From assembly GCF_003722315.1 (NCBI RefSeq), contig NZ_CP033580.1, forward strand, positions 1,797,001 through 1,861,000: DNA of 64,000 nt. Reading direction: 5' to 3'. The stretch comes from Thermoanaerobacter ethanolicus JW 200 (lineage in GTDB: Bacteria; Bacillota; Thermoanaerobacteria; Thermoanaerobacterales; Thermoanaerobacteraceae). A program made the translations under genes and the position numbers. The notes beneath the pieces are model-generated. The model was not told the DNA's origin and searched no databases. It saw only the letters and a list, made by a program, of their open reading frames with translations. Of the stretch, positions 7,968-16,022 are shown piece after piece. The stretch's first letter is position 1; each line of letters begins with the position of its first letter.

Positions 7968-9136
7968 GATTTTACGGAGATTTGCATGTTCATGTTGCAA
8001 GGAGTATAAAAGGAGCTCCTGTAAAAATTGCGGCCTCAAAAAATTTAACTGTTTTAAATATATTAGAAAAAAGTATATTAAAGGGAATTGATATAGTTGG
8101 CATTGTAGATGGCGCTTCTCCGCTTATTTTGGAGGAGCTAAAAGAATATATACAAGAAGGAATATTATTCTCCCTTGAAGAAGGAGGGCTTAGGTATAAA
8201 AATAAAGTTACTTTGATTTTAGGCAGTGAAATAGAAATTGGCAAAGAGGAAAAGGGTTCTCCTCATTTAACTTGTTATTTTAGAGATATTGAGAGTATTT
8301 CTTTGTTTTCTCAAGAAATTTCTAAATACATTAAAAATATAAATCTAAGCTCTCAACGAGTAAATCTTACAAGTGTGCAAGTTGTTGAAATCGCAGAAAA
8401 ATACAGCGGGGTTGTGATTCCCGCCCATGTTTTTACTCCCTTTAAAAGTTATTATGGCAGTTCTACTGATAGGCTTAAATATGTCTTTAAAGATTTTTAT
8501 CAATATATTTATGGAGTAGAGTTAGGCCTTAGCGCGGACTCTGATATGGCTGATCAGATTGAGGAGTTACAAAATAAAACTTTTCTTTCCAATTCAGATG
8601 CCCATTCTTTAGAAAAAATAGGCAGAGAGTTTAATGTTTTTGATATAAAAGAGGCAAATTTTGAGGAGATTTTGTTGGCTATAAAAAGAGAAAAGGGAAG
8701 AGAAATTGTAAAAAATTATGGCTTAAATCCTAAATTAGGGAAATACCACAGAACTTTTTGCTTGGATTGTGGCTATATTGCGAAGGAAGGACCTCCTGTA
8801 AAAAAATGCTTAAAATGTGGAAGTTCAAATATAGTTTTAGGTGTAAAGGACAGAATAGAGGAAATTAAAGATTATGATACAAAACATCCTCCTTTTAGAC
8901 CTTTATATGTCTATCAAATTCCCTTAGAATTTATTCCTAATATTGGAGGTAAGACTATCGAAAAATTGGTGAATTACTTTGGAAGTGAATTGTATGCTTT
9001 GCATCATGTACCTTATGAAGAATTAGAGAAAGTGATAGGAACTTCAAAGGCATTAAATATTTTGAGAGGAAGAGAAGGGAAATTGGATGTTTCAGCGGGA
9101 GGAGGAGGAATATACGGCAAAGTTACTATAACTTAA
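7964..9136 (+). CDS. Endonuclease Q-like PHP-domain protein
   Basis: The family (TIGR00375) includes archaeal and Bacillus pumilus EndoQ, which nicks DNA 5' of uracil, hypoxanthine and abasic sites. The 390-residue protein has a PHP metal-binding domain (DLHVHVARS at 5-13; IPAHVFTPF; SNSDAHS), a four-cysteine zinc motif (CLDCG...CLKCG, about 267-287), and a C-terminal helix-hairpin-helix-like part (IPNIGGKTIEKLV). This is the domain order of EndoQ. Deaminated bases arise faster at high temperature, so a repair role is plausible, but it is inferred from family only. Confidence 0.85.
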   Translation: MRFYGDLHVHVARSIKGAPVKIAASKNLTVLNILEKSILKGIDIVGIVDGASPLILEELKEYIQEGILFSLEEGGLRYKNKVTLILGSEIEIGKEEKGSPHLTCYFRDIESISLFSQEISKYIKNINLSSQRVNLTSVQVVEIAEKYSGVVIPAHVFTPFKSYYGSSTDRLKYVFKDFYQYIYGVELGLSADSDMADQIEELQNKTFLSNSDAHSLEKIGREFNVFDIKEANFEEILLAIKREKGREIVKNYGLNPKLGKYHRTFCLDCGYIAKEGPPVKKCLKCGSSNIVLGVKDRIEEIKDYDTKHPPFRPLYVYQIPLEFIPNIGGKTIEKLVNYFGSELYALHHVPYEELEKVIGTSKALNILRGREGKLDVSAGGGGIYGKVTIT

Positions 9137-9139
9137 AAG

Positions 9140-9168
9140 GAATATTGTCCCCTTTTGAATCATAAATT
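9140..9168 (+). promoter_or_regulatory. Putative sigma-E promoter of spoIIM
   Basis: GAATATT (9140-9146), 14 bases, CATAAATT (9161-9168) fit the sigma-E consensus KMATATT-N14-CATACAnT with a perfect -35 and one mismatch in the -10. spoIIM is a sigma-E gene in B. subtilis. Confidence 0.6.
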
Positions 9169-9203
9169 TAAATTAGCTTTATAAAAAATAGGGGGCAATA
9201 TTC

Positions 9204-9827
9204 TTGAAGTTTTTAAAAGGAAATCTTTATTTGCATATTAAAAATAATTTTTTATTGTATGTGTTGGCTGTAATGTCTTTAATGATAGGAATAGCAGCAG
9301 GATCTTTTACTGTTAATAACCTCACTGACATACAGATGGAGCAAATAATAGGATATATTTCGAAATTTTATCAAATTGCAAAATCTGTAGACTTGAATTC
9401 TGCCCAAATTTTTAAACAATCCCTTCTAAATAATTTTGTCACTGTTTTTGTTTTATGGATTTTAGGGGCTACAATTATAGGGATTCCTTTTATATTTTTG
9501 CTTGTGGGGATAAGAGGTTTTATTTTAGGATTTTCTATTGGAGTTTTGATAAAAGAATTTGAAACAAAAGGGATACTACTCGTATTGATGGGAATTTTGC
9601 CTCAAAATATTTTTATCTTATTAGGAATCTTGTTTATATCTGTAACGGCTATTAATTTTTCTTTATATCTTTTGAAAAATCGCAAATTTTATTTAGAAGA
9701 ATTAGTATCACAATTCGTATCTTATACTTTTATGGTATATGCAGGGTTTTTAGTTATATTAATAGGCTGCTTGATAGAATCTTATCTTTCACCTTATATA
9801 TTACTTTTACCGATTTTTTCACCATAA
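9204..9827 (+). CDS. spoIIM: Stage II sporulation protein M
   Basis: Integral membrane subunit of the SpoIIDMP complex, which hydrolyses septal peptidoglycan during engulfment in the mother cell. The 207-residue protein has about five hydrophobic segments, starting at residues 12-33, with family hallmarks IGIAAGSFTVNN and GIRGFILGFSIG. TTG start at 9204, with GGGGG 8 bases upstream. spoIID and spoIIP are not in this window. A sigma-E-like promoter lies just before it. Confidence 0.92.
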   Translation: MKFLKGNLYLHIKNNFLLYVLAVMSLMIGIAAGSFTVNNLTDIQMEQIIGYISKFYQIAKSVDLNSAQIFKQSLLNNFVTVFVLWILGATIIGIPFIFLLVGIRGFILGFSIGVLIKEFETKGILLVLMGILPQNIFILLGILFISVTAINFSLYLLKNRKFYLEELVSQFVSYTFMVYAGFLVILIGCLIESYLSPYILLLPIFSP

Positions 9828-9829
9828 AA

Positions 9830-9856
9830 GAAGGAAAATGACGATTTATGTTGAAT
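9830..9856 (+). promoter_or_regulatory. Sigma-H promoter of the xer-like gene and dacF
   Basis: GAAGGAAAA (9830-9838), 11 bases, GTTGAAT (9850-9856) match the sigma-H consensus exactly. The site lies 54 bases before the XerD-like start codon. Confidence 0.7.
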
Positions 9857-9910
9857 ATTTATAATTAATGGATTTATTATAAAAATTCAAGAATTGTAGG
9901 GGTAAAGAAT

Positions 9911-10783
9911 ATGTTAAATAATGTGGTTGGGGAGTTTTTGGATTTTTTAACAAAGAACAAAAAACTGTCAAAAAACACTCTTGAATCTTATAACAGAGAC
10001 ATAAACCAGTTTTTAAATTATCTCGAAGAAATCGGAATAAACTGTTATAATGTCAAAAAATCGACAATATTAAATTATCTTTACTATTTGAAGAAAAAAG
10101 GCAAATCACAAGCAACTGTTTCTCGAAATCTTTCTTCTCTTAAAGCCTTTTATCATTATTTATTTATGAAAAAGAAAATAGAAGAAGACCCAACGTACAT
10201 GATTAATACCCCGAAAGTAGAAAAAAAGCCGCCTACTACTTTAACAGTTGAACAGGTAGATATGTTACTTTCACTAGATTTTGGTGATGATGAAAAAGGA
10301 CTTAGAGATAAAGCTCTTATTGAATTACTTTATGCTACAGGACTTAAAGTCTCCGAAGTTATTTCTTTAAAATTAGAAGATGTGAATCTCTCTTATGGCT
10401 ATGTAGTTATTCGCTCTAATAAAGAAAGAGTTATTCCAATAGGCTCTCATGCAATTGAGGCCTTAAAAAATTACATTGAAAAAGGAAGAAAAGCAAAAAA
10501 TGGAGAAAATACTCTTTTTTTAAATTTGCGAGGGCAAAAACTTACAAGACAAGGATGTTGGAAAATAATAAGAGAATACACTGATAAAATTAATCCTGGC
10601 TTTCCTGTTACTCCAAATACGCTAAGACAATCTTTTGCGCAGCATATGCTTCAAAATGGTGCAGATATTCGAGCTGTTCAAGAAATGTTAGGTTATCAAA
10701 CAGATTTAAATACAAATTTACTTTCTTTAATTTCAAAATCAAAAATAAAAGAAGTTTATAATAAATTTCACCCTCGTGCTTAA
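9911..10783 (+). CDS. XerD-like tyrosine recombinase homologue lacking the catalytic residues
   Basis: Full-length 290-residue homologue of XerD, with the N-terminal SAM-like core-binding domain (1-90), the catalytic domain fold (about 108-280) and the typical KEVYNKFHPRA tail. Catalytic positions are changed: first Arg is Lys146 (TGLKVSEV), first His is Asn236 (TPNTLRQ), the His/Trp position in LGH is Tyr262, and the nucleophile Tyr is Leu271. Only Lys171 and Arg239 remain. It should bind DNA but not cut it. It sits where many clostridia carry xerD, ahead of dacF, behind a sigma-H promoter. An intact Xer is encoded at 59262. Confidence 0.9.
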   Translation: MLNNVVGEFLDFLTKNKKLSKNTLESYNRDINQFLNYLEEIGINCYNVKKSTILNYLYYLKKKGKSQATVSRNLSSLKAFYHYLFMKKKIEEDPTYMINTPKVEKKPPTTLTVEQVDMLLSLDFGDDEKGLRDKALIELLYATGLKVSEVISLKLEDVNLSYGYVVIRSNKERVIPIGSHAIEALKNYIEKGRKAKNGENTLFLNLRGQKLTRQGCWKIIREYTDKINPGFPVTPNTLRQSFAQHMLQNGADIRAVQEMLGYQTDLNTNLLSLISKSKIKEVYNKFHPRA

Positions 10784-10847
10784 AAATATAAAAAGTATAA
10801 TATTCACCCTCCAGCGCAAAATAAATAGTGATGAGGAGGGTGATTTT

Positions 10848-11993
10848 ATGTTTAAAAGGCTTTTAACATTATTAGTGAGTGTGATACTAGCTATTTCTTT
10901 TGTCTTAAATGGCACAGTATATGCTGATACTTTAAATTTAAAGTCAAAATCTGCTATTTTGATAGAGGCTAATACTGGACAAATTCTTTATGAAAAAGAT
11001 AGCCATAAGCCCTTGCCGCCTGCCAGTGTTACCAAAGTAATGACTCTTTTACTGGCGATTGAAGCAATAGATTCTGGTAAAATTAAAATAACAGATAAAG
11101 TTGTCACAAGTAAACATGCCTTTGATATGGGAGGTACACAAATATATTTAGAAGTAGGAGAGGAAATGACAGTAGATGATTTAATGAAGGCTATAGCGAT
11201 GAATTCGGCAAATGATGCTTCTGTTGCTTTAGCTGAGTATATTGCGGGTACAGAGGAAAATTTTGTTGAAATGATGAATAAAAGGGCTAAGGAATTGGGA
11301 GCAAAAAATACTACTTTTAAAAATGCAACTGGACTACCTGAGGAAGGGCACTTGACAAGCGTATATGATATTGCAATGATTTCAAGGGAATTAGTAAAGC
11401 ACGAGAGCATATTTAAATATCTAACCAATAAATTAGATTCTTTAAGAAATGGGAAATTTAGTCTCATAAATACTAATAAATTATTATGGCGCTATAAAGG
11501 AGCAGATGGTATTAAAACAGGATCTACTTCGGAAGCACTTTATTGTATGGCAGCAACAGCTAAAAGGGGAGATACAAGGCTAATAGCGGTGGTATTTGGA
11601 GCACCTGATTCTGAGACGAGGTTTAGTGAAGCGGCTAAGTTATTAGATTACGGATTTGCTAATTATGAAAGTGTAAAAGTAGCTTCAAAGGGGCAAAGTT
11701 TTGGCAATGTCAAAGTTTTTAAAGGAAAAAAGCAGGCTGTTAGTGTTGTGTGCCGCGATGATGAGTATATACTGATTAAAAAAGGAGAAGGTAAAAATAT
11801 AAAAACAGAGGTGGAGCTAAAGAATGCTGTATTAGCTCCTCTGGCCAAAGAGGTCCCAATAGGCACTGTAAAAATAACACAGGATGGCAAGATTATAAAG
11901 ACATTTAACATATATCCTCAGGAAGTAGTAGAAAAAGCGAACTTTTTTGAAAATCTCAATAAAGTTTTTATTGGATGGCTAAGATATCAGTAG
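10848..11993 (+). CDS. dacF: D-alanyl-D-alanine carboxypeptidase DacF (peptidase S11)
   Basis: Penicillin-binding carboxypeptidase that trims the terminal D-Ala from stem peptides; DacF acts on spore peptidoglycan. 381 residues with a signal peptide (1-26, cut after VYA), the SxxK motif in ASVTKVMT, SAN in the second motif and KTG in GIKTGSTSEA. A C-terminal PBP5-like beta domain and amphipathic tail follow. I chose ATG 10848 because of GAGGAGGGTGA in front; the frame is open further upstream. It precedes spoIIA as in Bacillus, now separated from it by an intron. Confidence 0.95.
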   Translation: MFKRLLTLLVSVILAISFVLNGTVYADTLNLKSKSAILIEANTGQILYEKDSHKPLPPASVTKVMTLLLAIEAIDSGKIKITDKVVTSKHAFDMGGTQIYLEVGEEMTVDDLMKAIAMNSANDASVALAEYIAGTEENFVEMMNKRAKELGAKNTTFKNATGLPEEGHLTSVYDIAMISRELVKHESIFKYLTNKLDSLRNGKFSLINTNKLLWRYKGADGIKTGSTSEALYCMAATAKRGDTRLIAVVFGAPDSETRFSEAAKLLDYGFANYESVKVASKGQSFGNVKVFKGKKQAVSVVCRDDEYILIKKGEGKNIKTEVELKNAVLAPLAKEVPIGTVKITQDGKIIKTFNIYPQEVVEKANFFENLNKVFIGWLRYQ

Positions 11994-12000
11994 TTTACTT

Positions 12001-12029
12001 AAGCACTAAACAGTTGTTTAGTGCTTTTT
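12001..12029 (+). terminator. dacF terminator, landing site of the intron
   Basis: AAGCACTAAAC (12001-12011) and GTTTAGTGCTT (12016-12026) form a perfect 11-bp stem with loop AGTT, followed by a T run to 12029. The intron begins 4 bases later. Group IIC introns are known to insert just after such stem-loops. Confidence 0.9.
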
Positions 12030-12033
12030 ATAT

Positions 12034-13945
12034 GTGCGCCCGGCATGGGCGATAGCTAGGCGGTGAAAGTCCGCTGTGGGCTTGGTAGTGGGAACCACTA
12101 GCCAAGAGCAAGGGTGTCCATCGTGAGGTGGAATCTGAAGGAAGCTTAAGGCAAAATCTCGGTCTGATGAACAAGAACCAGATAAGAGGCTGAATTGGGG
12201 TGGATGAGTTTGCGTAACAAAACGAAGTCCAACACTACCCGAATCCCATACAGTAAATCTGGCAGATATATGAGATGAAAGTTATCGTTCTTACCCGGGG
12301 AGGTCTCAAGGATAAGTCATGGAAGTAAAATCTGAAGTGACAACCCATGCAGTGATGTATGGCTGAACCTTGAGAAGTCAGCAGAGGTCATAGTACTTAT
12401 CTAGACATGAATAGATAAGGAAGGACCGAACGTTAGGAGGTTTTGGAAATCTTATGGACTCGAAAGATATGCAGAGACTGCAGACAACTCAACAAAGAGG
12501 CTATCCGTTGAATAGAGAAATGGAATTTCAAAAGACAACGGAAGTGCATAGTATATCATCGGCGTCGGAAGATGGAAGAAACGAAGTACAAAGATATACC
12601 AGCAAGATGCTTGAAATGATAGTAGAACGAAGGAACATGGAAGCAGCATACAAGCGCGTTGTTGCAAATAAAGGAAGCCATGGAGTCGATGGGATGGAAG
12701 TAGATGAACTTCTACCGTATCTCAAAGAAAACTGGGCAACCATAAAACAACAACTGCTGGAGGGGAAATACAAACCACAACCAGTGCGAAGAGTAGAAAT
12801 TCCCAAACCAGATGGAGGAGTAAGACTACTAGGAATACCTACAGTACTAGACAGACTAATACAACAAGCAATAGCCCAAATACTAAATAAAGTCTACAAC
12901 CATACATTTTCAGATAGCAGTTATGGATTCAGACCAGGACGCAGTGCAAAAGACGCAATAAAAGCCGCAGAAGCATACATAAATGAAGGATACACGTGGG
13001 TTGTAGATATGGACTTAGAAAAGTTCTTTGACAGAGTAAACCACGACATAATAATGTCCAAACTAGAAAAGCGGATAGGAGATAAAAGGGTACTAAAGTT
13101 AATACGAAGATACCTAGAATCAGGAGTAATGATAAACGGAATCAAAGTATCAACAGAAGAAGGGACACCCCAAGGAGGGCCATTAAGTCCCCTATTAGCA
13201 AACATAATGTTGGACGAACTAGACAAAGAACTTGAGAAACGAGGGCATAAATTCTGCCGATATGCAGATGACTGCAACATATATGTAAAAAGCAGGTCTG
13301 CAGGAAACAGAGTAATGAAGAGCATAAAGAAGTTCATAGAAAGCAAATTAAAACTAAAAGTCAACGAAGCAAAAAGTGCTGTAGATAGACCATGGAGAAG
13401 AAAATTTCTTGGATTTTCATTCTATACAAAAGAAAACGAAGTAAGAATAAGAATCCATGAAAAATCCATCAAAAGGTTTAAGGAAAAAGTAAGAGAAATA
13501 ACCAATCGGAACAAGGGAATAAGCATGGAAAACAGAATAAAAAGACTAAATCAAATAACAACAGGATGGGTCAACTATTTTGGATTAGCAGACGCGAAAA
13601 GCATAATGAAAACCCTTGACGAATGGATAAGGCGAAGACTAAGGGCATGTATATGGAAACAATGGAAGAAGATAAAAACGAAGCATGATAACTTAGTAAA
13701 ACTAGGAGTAGAAGAACAAAAAGCCTGGGAATACGCCAATACAAGGAAAGGCTACTGGAGAATATCCAATAGCCCAATCCTAAATAAGACTCTTACAAAT
13801 AAATACTTTGAAAGCATAGGTTATAAGAGTTTATCCCAAAGATATCTAATTGTACACAATTCCTAATGAACCGCCGTATACCGAACGGTACGTACGGTGG
13901 TGTGAGAGGACGCTGAATAAAATAATTATTCAGCTCCTACTCGAT
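12034..13945 (+). mobile_element. Group II intron, class C type
   Basis: The 5' end has the GTGCG start at 12034 and the usual ribozyme leader up to 12453, which is the domain I-IV RNA and explains that ORF-free stretch. The maturase lies inside. Near the 3' end, CCGCCGTA...TACC-GAAC-GGTA-CG-TACGGTGG (about 13871-13900) is a good domain V, with a GAAC tetraloop and a two-base bulge. GCTGAATAA/TTATTCAGC (13912-13934) is domain VI, and the element ends CTACTCGAT at about 13945. Insertion behind a terminator and an endonuclease-free maturase both point to class C. The 3' boundary could be off by a base or two. Confidence 0.9.
12454..13866 (+). CDS. ltrA: Group II intron reverse transcriptase/maturase
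   Basis: Copies the spliced intron back into DNA and helps it splice. The 470-residue protein has the RT domain (about 60-310) with GYGFRPGRSA-type block 2, GTPQGGPLSPLLANI and the catalytic YADD, followed by the maturase X domain (WVNYFG, LRACIWKQWKK). No HNH endonuclease domain follows, as in class C enzymes. ATG 12454 lies 10-16 bases after AGGAGG. Codon use is richer in A-ending codons and somewhat higher in GC than neighbours, consistent with transfer. Frame intact, so the element may be active. Confidence 0.95.
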   Translation: MDSKDMQRLQTTQQRGYPLNREMEFQKTTEVHSISSASEDGRNEVQRYTSKMLEMIVERRNMEAAYKRVVANKGSHGVDGMEVDELLPYLKENWATIKQQLLEGKYKPQPVRRVEIPKPDGGVRLLGIPTVLDRLIQQAIAQILNKVYNHTFSDSSYGFRPGRSAKDAIKAAEAYINEGYTWVVDMDLEKFFDRVNHDIIMSKLEKRIGDKRVLKLIRRYLESGVMINGIKVSTEEGTPQGGPLSPLLANIMLDELDKELEKRGHKFCRYADDCNIYVKSRSAGNRVMKSIKKFIESKLKLKVNEAKSAVDRPWRRKFLGFSFYTKENEVRIRIHEKSIKRFKEKVREITNRNKGISMENRIKRLNQITTGWVNYFGLADAKSIMKTLDEWIRRRLRACIWKQWKKIKTKHDNLVKLGVEEQKAWEYANTRKGYWRISNSPILNKTLTNKYFESIGYKSLSQRYLIVHNS

Positions 13946-13969
13946 TTTTTAGAAAAATATCACAAAAAA

Positions 13970-13996
13970 GGAGGAATTTTAAAATTTACATCGAAT
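13970..13996 (+). promoter_or_regulatory. Sigma-H promoter of the spoIIA operon
   Basis: AGGAATT (13972-13978) with purine at 13970, 11 bases, then ATCGAAT (13990-13996) match RnAGGAwWW-N11-RnnGAAT exactly. B. subtilis spoIIA is transcribed from a sigma-H promoter activated by Spo0A~P. Only 24-26 bases lie between it and the intron end, and I see no 0A box (TGTCGAA) there. Confidence 0.8.
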
Positions 13997-14018
13997 ATAA
14001 TAGGGGGAGGTTGATAAA

Positions 14019-14354
14019 ATGAGAGTAAAATTTGCAAAAAAAGAGGATACCTTGATAGTAAAAATTGAAGGTGAGTTAGACCATCATGTGGCGGAGAGCA
14101 TAAAAAGTGTTATTGATGACGAGTATGAAAAAAAGTCGTGTAAAAATTTAATTTTTGATTTTAAAAATGTAAATTTTATGGATAGTTCAGGAATTGGCGT
14201 TATAATAGGAAGATATAAAAAAATCAAAGAGAATAATGGTAAGGTAGCTATAGTAAATGCCAATAAGCAATTACATAAAATTATTGAAGTTTCTGGATTG
14301 TTGCGTATAATTAAATATTATAATGACATTGAAGAAGCCTTAAAGGAAATATAG
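14019..14354 (+). CDS. spoIIAA: Anti-sigma F factor antagonist SpoIIAA
   Basis: STAS-domain protein (111 residues) that, when unphosphorylated, frees sigma-F from SpoIIAB in the forespore. The phosphorylated serine lies in [10 protein letters not shown] (Ser57, the second Ser of the DSSG motif). ATG 14019 follows GGGGGAGG. It is the first gene of the spoIIA operon and 13 bases from spoIIAB. Confidence 0.97.
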   Translation: MRVKFAKKEDTLIVKIEGELDHHVAESIKSVIDDEYEKKSCKNLIFDFKNVNFMDSSGIGVIIGRYKKIKENNGKVAIVNANKQLHKIIEVSGLLRIIKYYNDIEEALKEI

Positions 14355-14367
14355 AAGGGGGATTATC

Positions 14368-14799
14368 ATGGAATACACAAACATGATGGAGTTAAAATTT
14401 TTAAGTAAGTCGCAAAATGAGTCTTTTGCAAGGACTGTTGTTGCAGCTTTTGCTGCTCAACTAGATCCGACAATTGAGGAAATTGCAGATATAAAAACTG
14501 CTGTTTCAGAAGCAGTTACTAACTGCATAATTCACGGATATGAGAATAAAATCGGCATCATTACTATTAAAGCTTTTATTTCAGGTAACAAAATAACAAT
14601 TGAAGTCATAGATGAGGGAAAAGGGATTGACGATATTGAGAAAGCTATGCAACCTCTTTTTACTACTCGCTTAGAAGAAGAGCGAGCAGGAATGGGTTTT
14701 ACTGTCATGCAGACCTTTATGGATGAATTAGAAGTTGAATCAACTCCAGGAAAGGGAACTCTTGTCCGAATGACAAAGTATATAAGGTCTGATAAATGA
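14368..14799 (+). CDS. spoIIAB: Anti-sigma F factor SpoIIAB
   Basis: GHKL-type kinase and anti-sigma factor of 143 residues. It binds sigma-F with ATP and phosphorylates SpoIIAA. The N box ([12 protein letters not shown]), G1 box (VIDEGKGI), and a G2-type [13 protein letters not shown] segment are all present. The start follows AGAAGGGGG. Middle gene of the three-gene operon; length is normal. Confidence 0.97.
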   Translation: MEYTNMMELKFLSKSQNESFARTVVAAFAAQLDPTIEEIADIKTAVSEAVTNCIIHGYENKIGIITIKAFISGNKITIEVIDEGKGIDDIEKAMQPLFTTRLEEERAGMGFTVMQTFMDELEVESTPGKGTLVRMTKYIRSDK

Positions 14800-14808
14800 G
14801 GTGACTTT

Positions 14809-15549
14809 ATGAAAGAAGGGAATTTTGAAAAAAGTGATGAGAATTTGGAATTGATAAGAGCGGCACAAAAAAATGATAAAGAAAGCTTGGAAAAATTAAT
14901 TTTAGAAAATAGTGGCCTTATTTGGAGTATTGTTAAAAAGTTTTCTAATAGAGGGTATGAATTGGAGGATTTGTATCAAATAGGTTGTATAGGTTTTGTA
15001 AAGGCAATTCAAAAATTTGATGAATCTTACAATGTAAAATTGTCAACCTATGCAGTACCTATAATAATGGGAGAAATTAAGAGATTTCTAAGAGATGATG
15101 GATTAATAAAAGTGAGTCGTTCTTTAAAGGAGCTTTCTACAAAAGCTTTTTATGTTAAAGAGATTTTAAGCAATGAATTAAATAGAGAGCCAACTATTAA
15201 TGAAATTGCTGAAAGATTAAATGTAAGTCCTGAAGAAATTGCTATGGCTTTTGAATCGGCTGCTACTGCTGAGTCATTATATGACAACGCAACTCATGAC
15301 GAAGATGACAGGCTTTTAATTGAAATGGTGAGTGAAGAGGAAAAAGAAGTTGATATAGACGATAAATTAGCTTTACAGATGGTTATAAATAAACTTAAAC
15401 CACGAGAAAAACAAATAATATTTTTGAGATATTTCAAGGATATGACGCAGATGGAGGTGGCAAGTGTTTTAGGAATTTCCCAAGTGCAAGTATCTAGAAT
15501 TGAGAAAAAAGTTTTACAAAAACTAAGAAAAGAATTGGAAGAAGTGTAG
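14809..15549 (+). CDS. sigF: RNA polymerase sigma-F factor
   Basis: First forespore-specific sigma factor (246 residues). Region 2 (EDLYQIGCIGFVKAIQKFDESYNVKLSTYAVP) binds core and the -10; region 3 (STKAFYVKEILSNELNREPT); region 4 helix-turn-helix (MTQMEVASVLGISQVQVSRIEKK) binds the -35. Start ATG after TGAGGTGAC. The stop codon lies inside the terminator stem that ends the spoIIA operon. Confidence 0.97.
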   Translation: MKEGNFEKSDENLELIRAAQKNDKESLEKLILENSGLIWSIVKKFSNRGYELEDLYQIGCIGFVKAIQKFDESYNVKLSTYAVPIIMGEIKRFLRDDGLIKVSRSLKELSTKAFYVKEILSNELNREPTINEIAERLNVSPEEIAMAFESAATAESLYDNATHDEDDRLLIEMVSEEEKEVDIDDKLALQMVINKLKPREKQIIFLRYFKDMTQMEVASVLGISQVQVSRIEKKVLQKLRKELEEV

Positions 15550-15578
15550 TATTTTAACACAAATACTACACTTTTTTT
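15543..15578 (+). terminator. spoIIA operon terminator
   Basis: AGTGTAGTATTT (15543-15554) and AAATACTACACT (15561-15572) form a perfect 12-bp stem followed by seven T residues. It begins inside the last codons of sigF. Confidence 0.9.
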
Positions 15579-15607
15579 GAATTAATTTTGCTTATCTTCA
15601 CATACTA
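15578..15607 (+). promoter_or_regulatory. Putative sigma-G promoter of the dodecin-spoVA genes
   Basis: TGAATT (15578-15583), 17 bases, CATACTA (15601-15607): the -10 is the exact sigma-G/F-type sequence and the -35 is one base from TGAATA. spoVA is a sigma-G operon in B. subtilis. Transcription would start near 15614, after the first in-frame ATG at 15611. Confidence 0.6.
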
Positions 15608-15628
15608 ATAATGGCTGGTGAAATGAAA

Positions 15629-15757
15629 ATGAAAAAGATGTTAATTATAATCGTGGCAATATTGCTAATTTTTGCTGTTAGCTATTTTTATATGCATAAA
15701 ACCAATAAAAAAATACCTGACAGTGCTGATTTGGTATATAAGGGAGGAGGAAATTGT
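15629..15757 (+). other. In-frame upstream extension of the dodecin gene encoding a membrane segment
   Basis: The dodecin frame is open upstream without a stop. From ATG 15629 (GGTGA 8 bases before) it adds about 43 residues: a hydrophobic helix (MLIIIVAILLIFAVSYFYM) followed by a short polar linker ending YKGGGNC. ATGs at 15611 and 15623 are alternatives. Either a membrane-anchored dodecin is made, or this is a separate small frame that happens to lack a stop. The strong internal ribosome site at 15743-15750 argues that the soluble form is made as well. Confidence 0.4.
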
Positions 15758-15970
15758 ATGGCAGTTGTGAAAGTATTAAATGTTGTAGGGGATTCAACAG
15801 TGAGCTGGGAAGATGCAATACACAAAGCTGTAGAAGAGGCAGCTAAGTCTATTGACAATATATCAGGAATTGAAGTTGTCAATCAAACAGCAAATGTAAA
15901 AAACGGTAAAATAGTAGAATATAAAGCTAATATACAAATAGCTTATAGAGCAGATAAAGAATTAGGTTGA
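15758..15970 (+). CDS. Dodecin family flavin-binding protein
   Basis: Small beta-alpha-beta-beta protein that normally assembles as a dodecamer storing flavin. From ATG 15758 it has 70 residues, the usual dodecin length, beginning AVVKVLNVVGDSTVSWEDAI and ending QIAYRADKELG. The aromatic residue in SWEDA is the usual isoalloxazine-stacking Trp. GGGAGGAGG lies 7-8 bases before the ATG, which decides this start. It is placed between sigF and spoVAC behind a sigma-G-like promoter, suggesting forespore expression. Confidence 0.85.
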   Translation: MAVVKVLNVVGDSTVSWEDAIHKAVEEAAKSIDNISGIEVVNQTANVKNGKIVEYKANIQIAYRADKELG

Positions 15971-15978
15971 AAATAAAG

Positions 15979-16001
15979 GAGCACCGTCTATGGTGCTCTT
16001 G
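15979..16001 (+). terminator. Stem-loop between dodecin and spoVAC (attenuator or weak terminator)
   Basis: GAGCACC (15979-15985) and GGTGCTC (15992-15998) form a 7-bp stem. Only two T residues follow, so readthrough into spoVAC is likely. Confidence 0.45.
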
Positions 16002-16022
16002 TCATAAGGAAGGGTGAAATTA

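Noticed and set aside
9141-9159. Sigma-H site before spoIIM (AGGA ... GAAT)
   Set aside because: Spacing is two bases too short for the pattern, while a sigma-E site fits the same stretch well.
10988-11467. 159-codon minus-strand frame in dacF
   Set aside because: Shadow of the carboxypeptidase gene, composition typical of antisense frames.
12921-13364. Minus-strand frame inside the intron maturase
   Set aside because: Antisense of the RT domain; the plus frame has all RT motifs.
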